From Sporomusa acidovorans (GTDB lineage Bacteria; Bacillota; Negativicutes; Sporomusales; Sporomusaceae), in NCBI RefSeq assembly GCF_900101845.1, contig NZ_FNAM01000022.1, forward strand, positions 30,129 through 94,128: DNA of 64,000 bases, read 5' to 3'. Positions 42,922 through 51,311 of the stretch are shown here, piece by piece (the stretch's first letter is position 1; every line of letters begins with the position of its first letter). Both the position numbers and the translations under genes were made by a program. A model generated the notes under the pieces. It had not been told where the DNA came from and made no database searches. It saw nothing but the letters and a program-made list of their open reading frames with translations.

Positions 42922-42995
42922 TGGTGGCCTGAAGGTCATTAGTTTTTGCTGTTGCTGAAGTGACAGCAGAAAACTAATGACTTTTATTTATTTAA
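42922..42995 (+). terminator. Leader terminator repeat, copy 2, capped by TGAA loop
   Basis: Same design as copy 1: GGCC-TGAA-GGTC (42926-42937), outer stem CATTAG/CTAATG, apical stem TGCTGTTGC/GTGACAGCA with TGAA (42947-42968), then CTTTTATTTATTT. Between the copies is a ribosome-binding site with a 10-codon frame (MWQIRNKSPW) and no gene, as if a coding sequence had been lost between duplicated leaders. Confidence 0.75.
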
Positions 42996-43172
42996 AATCG
43001 CGGTGCTCCTAAGACGCCGGCACCAACAAGTAGTAAAGGACCATGGCAGGTGGTAAAGCGCGGCAATATTCCGCGTCGAAGGAAAGCGGGCAAGCCTGCT
43101 ATAAGTAATTTGGACGAATAAATAGTAGGGAAAATTTTATATTTGATGTTGCTATACTGGAGGTGAAAACAA
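42996..43172 (+). promoter_or_regulatory. Structured 5' region before TauE gene, unrecognised
   Basis: This stretch contains three stems: GGTGC/GCACC (43002-43024), CGCGG/CCGCG (43059-43075) and AGCGGGC/GCCTGCT just downstream. It is G+C-richer than its surroundings and does not encode a recognisable peptide. It could be a structured RNA leader; I do not recognise a riboswitch class. Confidence 0.35.
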
Positions 43173-43208
43173 GTGAGTAATCAGGGCGAAATTTGGAGTG
43201 ATGATTGA
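43173..43208 (+). CDS. Possible 11-codon leader peptide
   Basis: GTG 43173 begins MSNQGEIWSDD and ends at TGA 43206. It has an ideal ribosome-binding site (GGAGGTG, 7-nt spacing), and the TauE ribosome-binding site starts right at its end. It could couple or regulate translation of the permease; it may also be the start of a lost gene. Confidence 0.35.
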   Translation: MSNQGEIWSDD

Positions 43209-43222
43209 AAGGAGAGTTCTGT

Positions 43223-43981
43223 ATGGAACTGTTGGCATTTTGGGTATTAGGCATAGCGATTGGAGCATTCGGTACGCTAGCTGGAATAGGCGGTGGTTTT
43301 TTTCTAGTACCTTTTTTTACTTTAGTTTTACACTGGTCTCCCCAACATGCGGTCGGGACTTCACTTTTTGTCGTCTTTTTAAATGCAGTTTCGGGTTCAT
43401 TTGCCTATATTAAACAGAAAAAGGTTTACTATGATGCAGCAGTTCGATTTAGCCTTGCCGCCTTGCCCGGATCAATTATCGGCAGTTATATGGTCCAATA
43501 CTTTTCAGGTAACAGCTTTCACATAACCTTCGGAATTGTACTTTTGCTTCTTGCCCTTTTCATGGTTTTTCGCTCATCTGTTAAAGGAGTAGAAGAAAAC
43601 TTTCAAAAGGAATCTTTTTCCTACAACCGTCCCTTAGGTATTGGTATAAGTGTTATAGTGGGGTTTTTATCCAGCATATTAGGAATAGGCGGCGGCCTTA
43701 TCCATGTTCCCGCTATGGTATACCTGCTTTTATTTCCTGCACATATCGCTACGGCCACCTCACACTTTGTCCTTGCCATTTCCACCCTCTTCGGAGCTGC
43801 TTCTCATTTGCTACTTGGCCACGTACTGTTACTACCAACAATAACCATAGGAACCGGAGCGGTTATCGGCGCACAAGCAGGCGCCAAATTATCCCTAAAA
43901 GTAAAATCCCGCAGAATAATCCTCCTGTTGTCTTTTGTTCTGTTTTCCGTAGGATTAAGACTGGTATGGGGCGGGTTTTAA
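43223..43981 (+). CDS. TauE/SafE-family sulfite/anion exporter-like permease
   Basis: A 252-residue membrane protein with about eight helices and the duplicated TauE/SafE pattern: GAFGTLAGIGGGFFLVPFF near the N-terminus and SSILGIGGGLIHVPAMVYLL in the second half, both followed by HxxGTS/TATSH-type segments. ATG 43223 with AAAGGAGAG is preferred over the upstream TTG. The family moves sulfite, sulfonates or other organic anions; the substrate is not evident. Confidence 0.88.
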   Translation: MELLAFWVLGIAIGAFGTLAGIGGGFFLVPFFTLVLHWSPQHAVGTSLFVVFLNAVSGSFAYIKQKKVYYDAAVRFSLAALPGSIIGSYMVQYFSGNSFHITFGIVLLLLALFMVFRSSVKGVEENFQKESFSYNRPLGIGISVIVGFLSSILGIGGGLIHVPAMVYLLLFPAHIATATSHFVLAISTLFGAASHLLLGHVLLLPTITIGTGAVIGAQAGAKLSLKVKSRRIILLLSFVLFSVGLRLVWGGF

Positions 43982-44535
43982 GAGAAGGGATAAATAAAAA
44001 GTCCAAGGCAAAAATCCTTGAACAATAAATACTTTCGGGTTTCCGAGAGCGTACTACTGAAGAGGGGAGGGTTAATCAATGAATTGGCGAATCGAATTTC
44101 GGCGTTAAACTTACGTTTTTTTGTCCTTTGCATCCTTACTTCTCCGGCCACGAGATTTCTCTCGGTCGGCCGCCACTAAGATGCTATATCTTTAATCAGG
44201 ACAAACCTTACGCCACCGTCATAAATTGGCAATGGCAGTAAGTTCCAGCTATTCAACACAGTTGCTGAGTGTATTTGTAGGTGGCAACAACTTCGGCTTG
44301 ATCTAACAGAACGATTGTTGGTTTCAGTAGCGAGTTCCGAGAGGATAGACAAGCCCATCCCCATTGAGCTTTCAGAGTGGGAAGCCAACCTTGCCTGTGT
44401 TCAAACTGCGGTTTGCATAAGGTCAATGCAATCATCTGTATCGCGGAGATGATAGTCAAACGTACCAGGTAGTGCGATTGTGGTCTTTTTGCAAATGTAA
44501 CTCCTGTAATAAAAACAAAAGGAGAGAAAATTAAA
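43982..44535. other. 554-bp region without a recognisable gene
   Basis: A weak hairpin CAAGG/CCTTG near 44004-44021 may end the TauE transcript. A ribosome-binding-site-like GGGGAGGG near 44062 precedes only a 9-codon frame (MNWRIEFRR). Short minus-strand frames (for example one ending DGGVRFVLIKDIAS at 44176) have no recognisable homology and mixed frames, as expected of decayed sequence. A promoter for the next gene was not identified. Confidence 0.4.
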
Positions 44536-45396
44536 ATGAATATGGAAAATTTGGCTAATATTAATGAATTCGGTGAAGTGTATGGACGGTTTTGTAAAAC
44601 AATAGAGGACTTTGACTTGCTAAATGACATTAAAGAGATAGTATTTCTTTTTTCGGGCGGAAAAGACGCCACTTTTGGTTTCTATTTCATGAATAAATAC
44701 ATCAGAGAAAATATGCCAAATATAAAATTACATGCATTAATGGTTACGTACCCAACTCATGTATATTATAAAAAAGACAAAAAAAAGTACGATTCTTTTC
44801 AACGGGTTATAAATTTTTGGAATAATATAGGGGTGTCATTTGAAATATTTGATTCGGACAAAGAGGACCTTAATAAAGAATCTACTGATGGTTGCAAAAC
44901 CTGTAAGTCAATCAGAAAAAAGATTATTGATAATTATTTAAGCAATATTACCGACAAAAAAAATACGGCTATTGTTACAGGCTATACTCTTTATGACGTT
45001 TTAGCCTATCTACAAGAATATAGTTTAGTAACTAATTTTAGTCTTAAGATGGATGGCTATGATAAAAGGACTACTGGAAGAGTTATGAATTGTTTGCATA
45101 AAATGAATATAAAAGAAAATTTACCAAACGGATTTCGAATTATTCGTCCGTTATTAGTGTTTAAAGAAGATGAAATTAGAAATTATTTGCATAATTTCAA
45201 TATTCCTTATGTTGACACTCCGTGCGTTGTAGCGCCAACTAAACATAAGCGAGCATATTTTCAATCATTAAACGTTGTGTCTCACATCAATAACTCAAAC
45301 TATTCCGGGGTGCTCACCTTTTTGAAAAAGAACCACATTGAATTTCCCAATTCATTTGAAGACATCGAATATGACAATTTTTTCACGGATTGTTAA
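44536..45396 (+). CDS. PP-loop (TtcA/TilS-like) ATP pyrophosphatase
   Basis: A 286-residue cytoplasmic protein with the adenylating PP-loop FSGGKDA (residues about 37-43), an alpha-hinge region, a CxxC pair (GCKTCKS, about residue 118), and a later Cys-containing segment (IRPLLVFKEDEIRNYL, PYVDTPCVVAPTKHKR). The PP-loop plus Cys pattern recalls TtcA-type sulfur-transfer enzymes, which thiolate tRNA using an Fe-S cluster, but it may thiolate or amidate a small molecule instead. AGGAGAG precedes ATG 44536. It forms a pair with the BKACE gene and is clearly A+T-richer than the transport genes on either side. Confidence 0.8.
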   Translation: MNMENLANINEFGEVYGRFCKTIEDFDLLNDIKEIVFLFSGGKDATFGFYFMNKYIRENMPNIKLHALMVTYPTHVYYKKDKKKYDSFQRVINFWNNIGVSFEIFDSDKEDLNKESTDGCKTCKSIRKKIIDNYLSNITDKKNTAIVTGYTLYDVLAYLQEYSLVTNFSLKMDGYDKRTTGRVMNCLHKMNIKENLPNGFRIIRPLLVFKEDEIRNYLHNFNIPYVDTPCVVAPTKHKRAYFQSLNVVSHINNSNYSGVLTFLKKNHIEFPNSFEDIEYDNFFTDC

Positions 45397-45455
45397 ATGG
45401 CGATGCAATTGTTCCTGCAAGCTCCCATTATAAAATATTGAAAGAGGTGTTTTTA

Positions 45456-46307
45456 ATGCAAAATGATAGAAAGCTTATAATAAATGCAGCGTTAACCGGA
45501 TTAGTTCCTCAAAAGGCAGATACACCATATGTACCTATTACGATTGATGAAATAGTAAAAGATGGAATATTATGTTATAAAGCCGGAGCAAGTATGTTGC
45601 ATATTCATGCTAGACATGAAAACGGTAAGCCAGCCTATGAAAAAGAAATATATAAAGAAATTTTATCTGGAATTCGAGAAGCCTGTCCAAATGTAGTTAT
45701 TGCAGTTACTACTTCTTATAGAGTGCACAAAGATTTTGATTGCAGAACCGAGGTTCTTTCCCTTGAAGGTTCTGCAAAACCTGATATGGCTAGTTTAACA
45801 TTAGGTTCTTTAAACTTCAGAAATTCTGTTTCAATTACTGAACCTGCTGAGATTCAGAGATTAATTTCTATTATGAAAGAAAGGGATATAAAGCCTGAAA
45901 TTGAGTTGTTTGATTCTGGAATGGTTAACTATTTAAGTTATCTTATAAGAAAAAAAATATTAGAATTTCCAATATACGCAAATTTTATATTGGGGAATAT
46001 TGCAACAGCTCAAGCTTCAGTTTCCGATGTAGCTTACCTTGTTAATATGTTACCAGAAGGAGTGATATGGGGGGGTGCAGGAATAGGCGTTAATCAACTT
46101 ATGGCTAATGCAAGTGCTATTATAATGGGCGGACACGTCAGAGTTGGACTTGAAGATAATTTATATTATGACATGGCAAAAACAGAGCTTGCTACTAACG
46201 AACAATTGGTTAAAAGAGTTGTAGAGATAGCCAAGTTGTTTCAAAGAGAAATAGCTGACCCTTTATATGTCAGGAATTTGTTAGGCCTTAATTCAAACAT
46301 ATCCTAA
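45456..46307 (+). CDS. BKACE-family enzyme (3-keto-5-aminohexanoate cleavage-like, DUF849)
   Basis: A 283-residue TIM-barrel enzyme of the beta-keto acid cleavage family: KLIINAALTGLVPQK near the N-terminus (where the catalytic metal-site residues begin), the metal-binding HIHAR (about residue 50), and IYANFILGNIATAQA plus WGGAGIGVNQL with GGHVRVGLEDN near the end. Zn-dependent members condense a beta-keto acid with acetyl-CoA. ATG 45456 with GAAAGAGGTG is the start. Its pairing with a PP-loop ATPase is unusual; the actual substrate cannot be deduced. Confidence 0.86.
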   Translation: MQNDRKLIINAALTGLVPQKADTPYVPITIDEIVKDGILCYKAGASMLHIHARHENGKPAYEKEIYKEILSGIREACPNVVIAVTTSYRVHKDFDCRTEVLSLEGSAKPDMASLTLGSLNFRNSVSITEPAEIQRLISIMKERDIKPEIELFDSGMVNYLSYLIRKKILEFPIYANFILGNIATAQASVSDVAYLVNMLPEGVIWGGAGIGVNQLMANASAIIMGGHVRVGLEDNLYYDMAKTELATNEQLVKRVVEIAKLFQREIADPLYVRNLLGLNSNIS

Positions 46308-46390
46308 GATGCTGTGGAATAACGAATTAAAAATTTAAACTAATTTCCTTTATTTGGTTATTTAGTGCGGAATATTATACACAGGGATCC

Positions 46391-46560
46391 GTAGGCTAAG
46401 CACACAATGCCTTACCGGTAGCGGCAGGTTTTTGTGTGCTTGCCTCCGAACCGTACGTGCACTTCTCGACACATACGGTTTCTCTGCTTTTAAATCTTCC
46501 AAATTCGGTCTGTTCCAACAGGAATAGCGCACTCACTTCCGCGTGATTTGTAGTTGCCTG
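46391..46560 (-). mobile_element. 3'-end remnant of a group II intron (domains V-VI)
   Basis: On the minus strand, 46482-46448 reads like domain V (ACCGTATG..GAAG..CACGTACGGTTC hairpin), followed by a domain-VI-like stem AAGCACACAA/TTGTGTGCTT (46441-46398) and an AGCCTAC end near 46391. Upstream (to about 46560) is sequence typical of the intron just after the maturase gene. No reverse transcriptase or 5' end is present, and the catalytic triad position is not clearly conserved, so it is inactive. No other gene lies in 46308-46655. Confidence 0.7.
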
Positions 46561-46655
46561 TAGCTCAACAATGTAGTTTTACAACAAAATAAGCTCAAAG
46601 ACAACTGGTTTGTGCCGTTTTGAGTTTTGAGTCAAGCGAAAGGACTGGTTTAAGG

Positions 46656-47129
46656 ATGAAAATGCAGGATAGAGAAATAAAGTCAGAATGCCATTGGGAT
46701 AATGGTACATATATTATAAAAATTTTGCAAACGGATGCTGTTAATTTGTCTGGAAACGATGAGAATCCATTTGAAATACGAAAATATGGAATAACTGCAA
46801 TATTTGACGATGAACTTGTATTAAAGGATATCACCGTCGACTATCTGCAAGGAAGCAAAAAAGAATTATGTGCTCCTGTAAAGGAAACGATAAAGCAACT
46901 TATTGGGGCGCAAGTAGGTAAGGGTTTTGGGAAAAAAGTCAAGGAATTGTCGGGCGATAAATTCTGTATGCATTTTGAAGTATTGCTACCGCAAATAGCA
47001 TCATTAGCATTTCGAGCAAAATTTTTTCGAATGGCTCATACTGATGGAAGAGATTCGTTTTCAAAAGCTTATGGGAAAGTTTTTAATGGGAAATGTCTAG
47101 GACATAGCATAAAGGAAATCGTTACATAA
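46656..47129 (+). CDS. DUF2889 domain protein
   Basis: A 157-residue protein matching the DUF2889 pattern: a beta-rich first half (WDNGTYIIKILQTDAV, ITAIFDDELVLKDITVDYL), then CAPVKETIKQLIGAQVGKGF and KFCMHFEVLLPQIASLAF with the conserved Cys and CxH. No biochemical function is established to my knowledge. ATG 46656 is taken as start, 46662 being possible. The gene begins just after an intron remnant and is followed by a PEPCK-like gene; both are A+T-rich. Confidence 0.75.
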   Translation: MKMQDREIKSECHWDNGTYIIKILQTDAVNLSGNDENPFEIRKYGITAIFDDELVLKDITVDYLQGSKKELCAPVKETIKQLIGAQVGKGFGKKVKELSGDKFCMHFEVLLPQIASLAFRAKFFRMAHTDGRDSFSKAYGKVFNGKCLGHSIKEIVT

Positions 47130-47205
47130 TGGCATCTTTTATTCACATGACAACTTGGGCTTAAGAGGGATGTATGTTTTGTCATACAAGGAAGGGAGAG
47201 TAGTC

Positions 47206-48969
47206 ATGTATATTGGTCAAAGCAAAATATTAGAAAACAAAATTATTATTTATTTTAAATGCCAGACTTGTGATAGTCCTGAACAATTGATATCTAGTGA
47301 ATTATTTGCCCGAGTTCTAAAAATGGCTGTTCAAGAACTGGCAGAAAAAAACTCGATGTTGTTGGATATATTTGAAAATAGAAACAATATTAACGATGAG
47401 GATATTCAGAAGTTAATAGATACGCTTTTATATGCTTACAGGATGCCAGTCAATCTTATTACACAAGTAGTCAAAGGATTGGAACAATTTCTCAAAAATC
47501 CGGTCCTATTAAGTGATTTTATCCAATATTTGCACGATTATTGGCGTAAATTTGAAAGAATTATTATTATTTGTCGTTCTTCAGAAGAGGACAAGCTGGA
47601 GGAACGACCGTACATGACTTTTCAGGAAACCGTTGAGAAGCTTAAATATTTGATAAGCAAAATTTACTGCAACTTACAAATTAATATTGCTCATCAAAGC
47701 GTTCATCAAGTAGCAACTGGCGGGGAATTAGCAGCCATTGTCACAGAGAAAACCTTTCCCTTTAAAGGGGCTGCATATAATAAGCTCAACGAGATTCCGG
47801 TTATTCGTCAAATTTGCATATATCCGCCCATTATTTTAAATTCACCAACGACTAAACGGACAGGAAATTTTGAGCAGATTGCCCAAAATCCTATAGAAAT
47901 TGTTGATATTGACCCTGAAGAATGGCTGTGTTATCCCGCCAAAGTGGGAAACCTGGTTATAAATATATATTTTCACCAACGTTTTTTCACACTCGGTCTT
48001 TCGTTATGTAATCTTTTTGAACTAGCAAAGGACCATGATTTAAATAAATGTCCGGATGCCATTTACTTATTTGGTATTCCCGGTGCTGCAATAGACGGTT
48101 TAGCAAAGCTGCCGATTGTTTTCTACGACGATGAGGAAAATAATATGATTGTCGGAGCAGTTCCCAATTATGATGAATTTGGGTACTTTGGCTATTTAAA
48201 AAAGATGGTCTTAACATTGCATAATATTTGTATTATGAAAATCGGCGACATGCCTTTCCATGGGGCGATGGCCAGAATCGTATTAAAAGGCAATAAGGCC
48301 GCCAATGTACTGCTTATGGGCGACGGTGGAGCAGGTAAGTCAGAAATGCTGGCTGCTTTTCAAGTGCTAGCTGGCGAATACATTCAAGACATTAATATAA
48401 TTGCAGATGATATGGGGTCTTTATCGATTAATGAACACGGCGAAGTCATTGCCTATGGAACTGAAATTGGTGGTTTTGTAAGGCTTGATGCTTTGAATCC
48501 AGACTATGTCTTTAGTCAGATTGACAAGGCCATCATTATGAATGTCAATAAAAAGAATGCAAGAATTGTTTTGCCGCTTACCAATTTAGATTATGTAACT
48601 AAAGGGTATAAAGTGGATTGTATATTGTATTGCAACAACTATGAAGAAGTTACTGAAAAACAGCCTGTTATTGAACGCTTTGCTTCCCTTGCTGAGGCCA
48701 TCAATACGTTTCGTCAAGGTGCTGTTATGAGTGTCGGTGTTTCCAGTTCAACAGGATTAGTGCATAGTTATTTCGCGAATGTCTTTGGTCCTGCTCAATA
48801 TCGCCAACTTCATGAACCAATTGCTGAAAAATTTTTCAATAGATTCTTTGCCAATAAGCTTTTTGTGGGACACATGAGGACACGATTAAGTATAAAGGGC
48901 TGGGAAAGAAAAGGTCCGGAAGAAGCGGCGAAAGAGTTGTTTAAAATAATACAAAACAGTGATTGGTAA
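47206..48969 (+). CDS. PEP carboxykinase-like ATPase of unknown substrate
   Basis: A 587-residue protein. The N-terminal half is not recognisable. The C-terminal part (about 365-585) has the P-loop LLMGDGGAGKSEML, then IIADDMGSLSI and a strand IGGFVRLDAL, the order found in PEP carboxykinase and HPr-kinase folds, where a P-loop is followed by a DD metal-binding motif. True PEPCK catalytic arginines are not evident, so it may be a kinase of another metabolite or protein. ATG 47206 follows GGGAGAG. It forms a unit with the DUF2889 gene. Confidence 0.7.
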   Translation: MYIGQSKILENKIIIYFKCQTCDSPEQLISSELFARVLKMAVQELAEKNSMLLDIFENRNNINDEDIQKLIDTLLYAYRMPVNLITQVVKGLEQFLKNPVLLSDFIQYLHDYWRKFERIIIICRSSEEDKLEERPYMTFQETVEKLKYLISKIYCNLQINIAHQSVHQVATGGELAAIVTEKTFPFKGAAYNKLNEIPVIRQICIYPPIILNSPTTKRTGNFEQIAQNPIEIVDIDPEEWLCYPAKVGNLVINIYFHQRFFTLGLSLCNLFELAKDHDLNKCPDAIYLFGIPGAAIDGLAKLPIVFYDDEENNMIVGAVPNYDEFGYFGYLKKMVLTLHNICIMKIGDMPFHGAMARIVLKGNKAANVLLMGDGGAGKSEMLAAFQVLAGEYIQDINIIADDMGSLSINEHGEVIAYGTEIGGFVRLDALNPDYVFSQIDKAIIMNVNKKNARIVLPLTNLDYVTKGYKVDCILYCNNYEEVTEKQPVIERFASLAEAINTFRQGAVMSVGVSSSTGLVHSYFANVFGPAQYRQLHEPIAEKFFNRFFANKLFVGHMRTRLSIKGWERKGPEEAAKELFKIIQNSDW

Positions 48970-49096
48970 TTTGGGATACGAGCATGATTTTTTTGCATGA
49001 AGCGGCGGGTGCTTCAAGATGGGTGATGTTCGGTTTCTCAGCTGGGAGAAGGTGGTTTGAAAGAACGCCGTACAGATATAAAGGAGATGGTGAAAC

Positions 49097-50227
49097 ATGT
49101 TCAGAAGAATGACCGGCATGATTATAGTTCTGGTTGCAGCCATAATCGTTCTCGCCGGTTGTGGGCATAGTGGCGTCCCAACGCAGGCTACGACGGCAAT
49201 GAGCAAGGTGACCGATATAGTCGGACGGGAAGTGAATGTCCCTGTTGCAGCCAACAGAATTGTGGCTGTCGGTCCTGGAGTTCTGAGGCTGGTCTGTTAT
49301 GATCAGGCAGCGGATAAAGTGGTGGGTGTGGAAAGCGTTGAGAAACAATGGCCTGAGGCTATCAGGCCGTATATCCTGGCTTACCCGCAATTAAAGGACC
49401 GGCCGGTCATCGGCCAGGGCGGGCCCGAATACGTACCGAACACGGAAAAGCTGGTCGAGGTGAAGCCTGACGTTATCTTTGTCAGCAGTGTCTTGGTGAA
49501 TGGTTCTCAGGCGGACGAATTACAGTCCAAAACCGGTATCCCGGTGGTGGTTCTGAGCTACTCGCATGGTCGGGTGGGCTACTTTGACGATGACCTGTAC
49601 CGGTCCCTTCAGTTGATTGGCCAAATTATTGGCAACGAACAGCGGGCCAACAATGTAGTTGCATTTTTGAAAAACTGCCAGCAGGATTTGGATATGCGGA
49701 CAAAGAATATTCCCGCCGATCAAAAGCCGACAGTTTATGCGGGCGCCCTGAGTATGAAGGGTACTTACGGCATTGAAAGCACGCAGGCTCAATATCCGCC
49801 TTTTGTGGCGATCAACGCCAAAAATTTAGCCGATGAGACTGGCACGACGGGAAGTGTAATGATCGACAAAGAAAAACTGCTGATTTGGAACCCCGAAATC
49901 ATTATTATCGATGAACTCGGGTTAAGCCTGGTGAGGGACGATTACAAGAACAATCCGCAGTTTTACCAGTCCCTGAGAGCCTTTAAAAACGGTCGGATCT
50001 ATGTCCAAATCCCTTACAATTTCTACGCCACCAACATAGGTGCAGCTTTAGTCGACGCTTATTATGCCGGAAAAGTGATCTATCCCGTCCAATTCAGCGA
50101 TGTTGATCCTCCTCAAAAGGCGAATGAAATTTACCAGTTTCTTTTAGGCAAGCCGTTGTATCAGCAAATAGCAAACGGTGACGGTGGTTTCAGAAAATTG
50201 AACCTTGAGGAATCGTCGCCAAACTAG
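49097..50227 (+). CDS. FecB/BtuF-type ABC substrate-binding lipoprotein
   Basis: A 376-residue lipoprotein (signal peptide with lipobox VLAGC, Cys about residue 22) with the iron-chelate/cobalamin binding fold: VTDIVGREVNVPVAANRIVAVGPG, QGGPEYVPNTEKLVEVKPDVIFVSS, and YNFYATNIGAALVDAYYAGKVIYP in parts. First gene of the second Fec-type importer; AAGGAGATGG precedes ATG 49097. In the preceding 127 bp a GC-ATGAA-GC element with a partial GCTTCA complement (48995-49015) is present but without a T-run. Confidence 0.92.
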   Translation: MFRRMTGMIIVLVAAIIVLAGCGHSGVPTQATTAMSKVTDIVGREVNVPVAANRIVAVGPGVLRLVCYDQAADKVVGVESVEKQWPEAIRPYILAYPQLKDRPVIGQGGPEYVPNTEKLVEVKPDVIFVSSVLVNGSQADELQSKTGIPVVVLSYSHGRVGYFDDDLYRSLQLIGQIIGNEQRANNVVAFLKNCQQDLDMRTKNIPADQKPTVYAGALSMKGTYGIESTQAQYPPFVAINAKNLADETGTTGSVMIDKEKLLIWNPEIIIIDELGLSLVRDDYKNNPQFYQSLRAFKNGRIYVQIPYNFYATNIGAALVDAYYAGKVIYPVQFSDVDPPQKANEIYQFLLGKPLYQQIANGDGGFRKLNLEESSPN

Positions 50228-50252
50228 CAATTAGAATGGAGGTCGTAAAGAT

Positions 50253-51311
50253 TTGAGTCAGGCGACCACGGAAAATATTCCGGAAAGTTATTTAAAATAC
50301 ACGCGCCGAAAGCTTCTTGTTATCGGGCTGCTCCTTTTGATGACCTTGGCGCTGGGGGTATATGCCGTCAACGCCGGGTCGGCGAACATTACGCCGGCTC
50401 AGGTTTTGATGACCTTGTTGGGCCGGGCCGCAGAAAGCACCGATGTAATTATCTGGAACATCAGGCTGCCCCGGTCGCTGGCGGCGGTGGTGGCCGGGAT
50501 GGGCCTTGCCATGGCCGGCTGCGTGATGCAAACCGTTTTGCGTAATCCCCTGGCCTCGCCGTTCACCCTGGGCATTTCCCAGGGCGCGGCCTGCGGTGCC
50601 GCTGTGGCAATTACGCTTGGCGCCGGCAGCACCGGTGCCGTCATAGCCATCAATAACCCTTACCTGGTTACCTTTGCCGCTTTTCTGGGGGCGATGACGG
50701 CCACTTTGGTGATCCTTTTCCTGGCCCGTATCAAAGGGGTCACTCCCGAAGGCATGGTCCTGAGCGGCGTGGCCATGGGCTCGCTCTTTTCGGCCGTGCT
50801 CGTCGTATTGCAGTATGTAGCCAGCGATGTGCAACTGGCCGCCATTGTTTCCTGGACCTTCGGCGACGTTGGCCGGGCTTCGTGGTCCAATCTGAAAATC
50901 ATGGCCGCGCTGACAGTCATTGCGTTTGTTTATTTCCTGGCCAACCGGTGGAATTATAATGCTTTGACCAGTGGCGATGAAACAGCCAAAGGACTGGGCG
51001 TTGACGTGGACAAGATCAGGCTGACCGGCATGTTTTTGGCCTCCCTGGTCACAGCCGTGGCCGTTTCCTTTCTGGGTATCATCGCTTTTATCGGCCTGGT
51101 CGGTCCGCATATAATGAGACGAATAGTGGGCGGCGACCACCGCTTTTTGATCCCGGCCGCCGGCCTGGCAGGGGGAGTGCTGCTGCTGGCCTCGGATATC
51201 GTGGCCCGGACCCTCGTCGCTCCCGTAGTGCTGCCGGTGGGCGCGATTTCTTCCTTTATGGGGGCGCCTTTGTTTCTTTACCTTCTTGCCAGGGGGTACG
51301 GAAGAAGATGA
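50253..51311 (+). CDS. FecCD/BtuC-family ABC transporter permease
   Basis: A 352-residue permease with about ten helices; landmarks are IRLPRSLAAVVAGMGLAMAGCVMQ (about 68-91), NPLASPFTLGISQGAACGAAVA and the coupling segment GFIGLVGPHIMRRIVGGDHR in its normal place. Start is TTG 50253 behind GGAGG. Its end overlaps the ATPase start by 4 bp. It is G+C-richer than the block upstream. Confidence 0.93.
   Translation: MSQATTENIPESYLKYTRRKLLVIGLLLLMTLALGVYAVNAGSANITPAQVLMTLLGRAAESTDVIIWNIRLPRSLAAVVAGMGLAMAGCVMQTVLRNPLASPFTLGISQGAACGAAVAITLGAGSTGAVIAINNPYLVTFAAFLGAMTATLVILFLARIKGVTPEGMVLSGVAMGSLFSAVLVVLQYVASDVQLAAIVSWTFGDVGRASWSNLKIMAALTVIAFVYFLANRWNYNALTSGDETAKGLGVDVDKIRLTGMFLASLVTAVAVSFLGIIAFIGLVGPHIMRRIVGGDHRFLIPAAGLAGGVLLLASDIVARTLVAPVVLPVGAISSFMGAPLFLYLLARGYGRR

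Noticed and set aside
44176..44672. Minus-strand frames between the TauE and PP-loop genes
   Set aside because: No recognisable domain and no start signals; the longer one overlaps the PP-loop gene start, which is well supported.
50292..51140. 282-codon minus-strand frame inside the permease gene
   Set aside because: Composition (His/Gln/Gly-rich) reflects the reverse complement of a membrane protein gene; the plus-strand permease is unmistakable.
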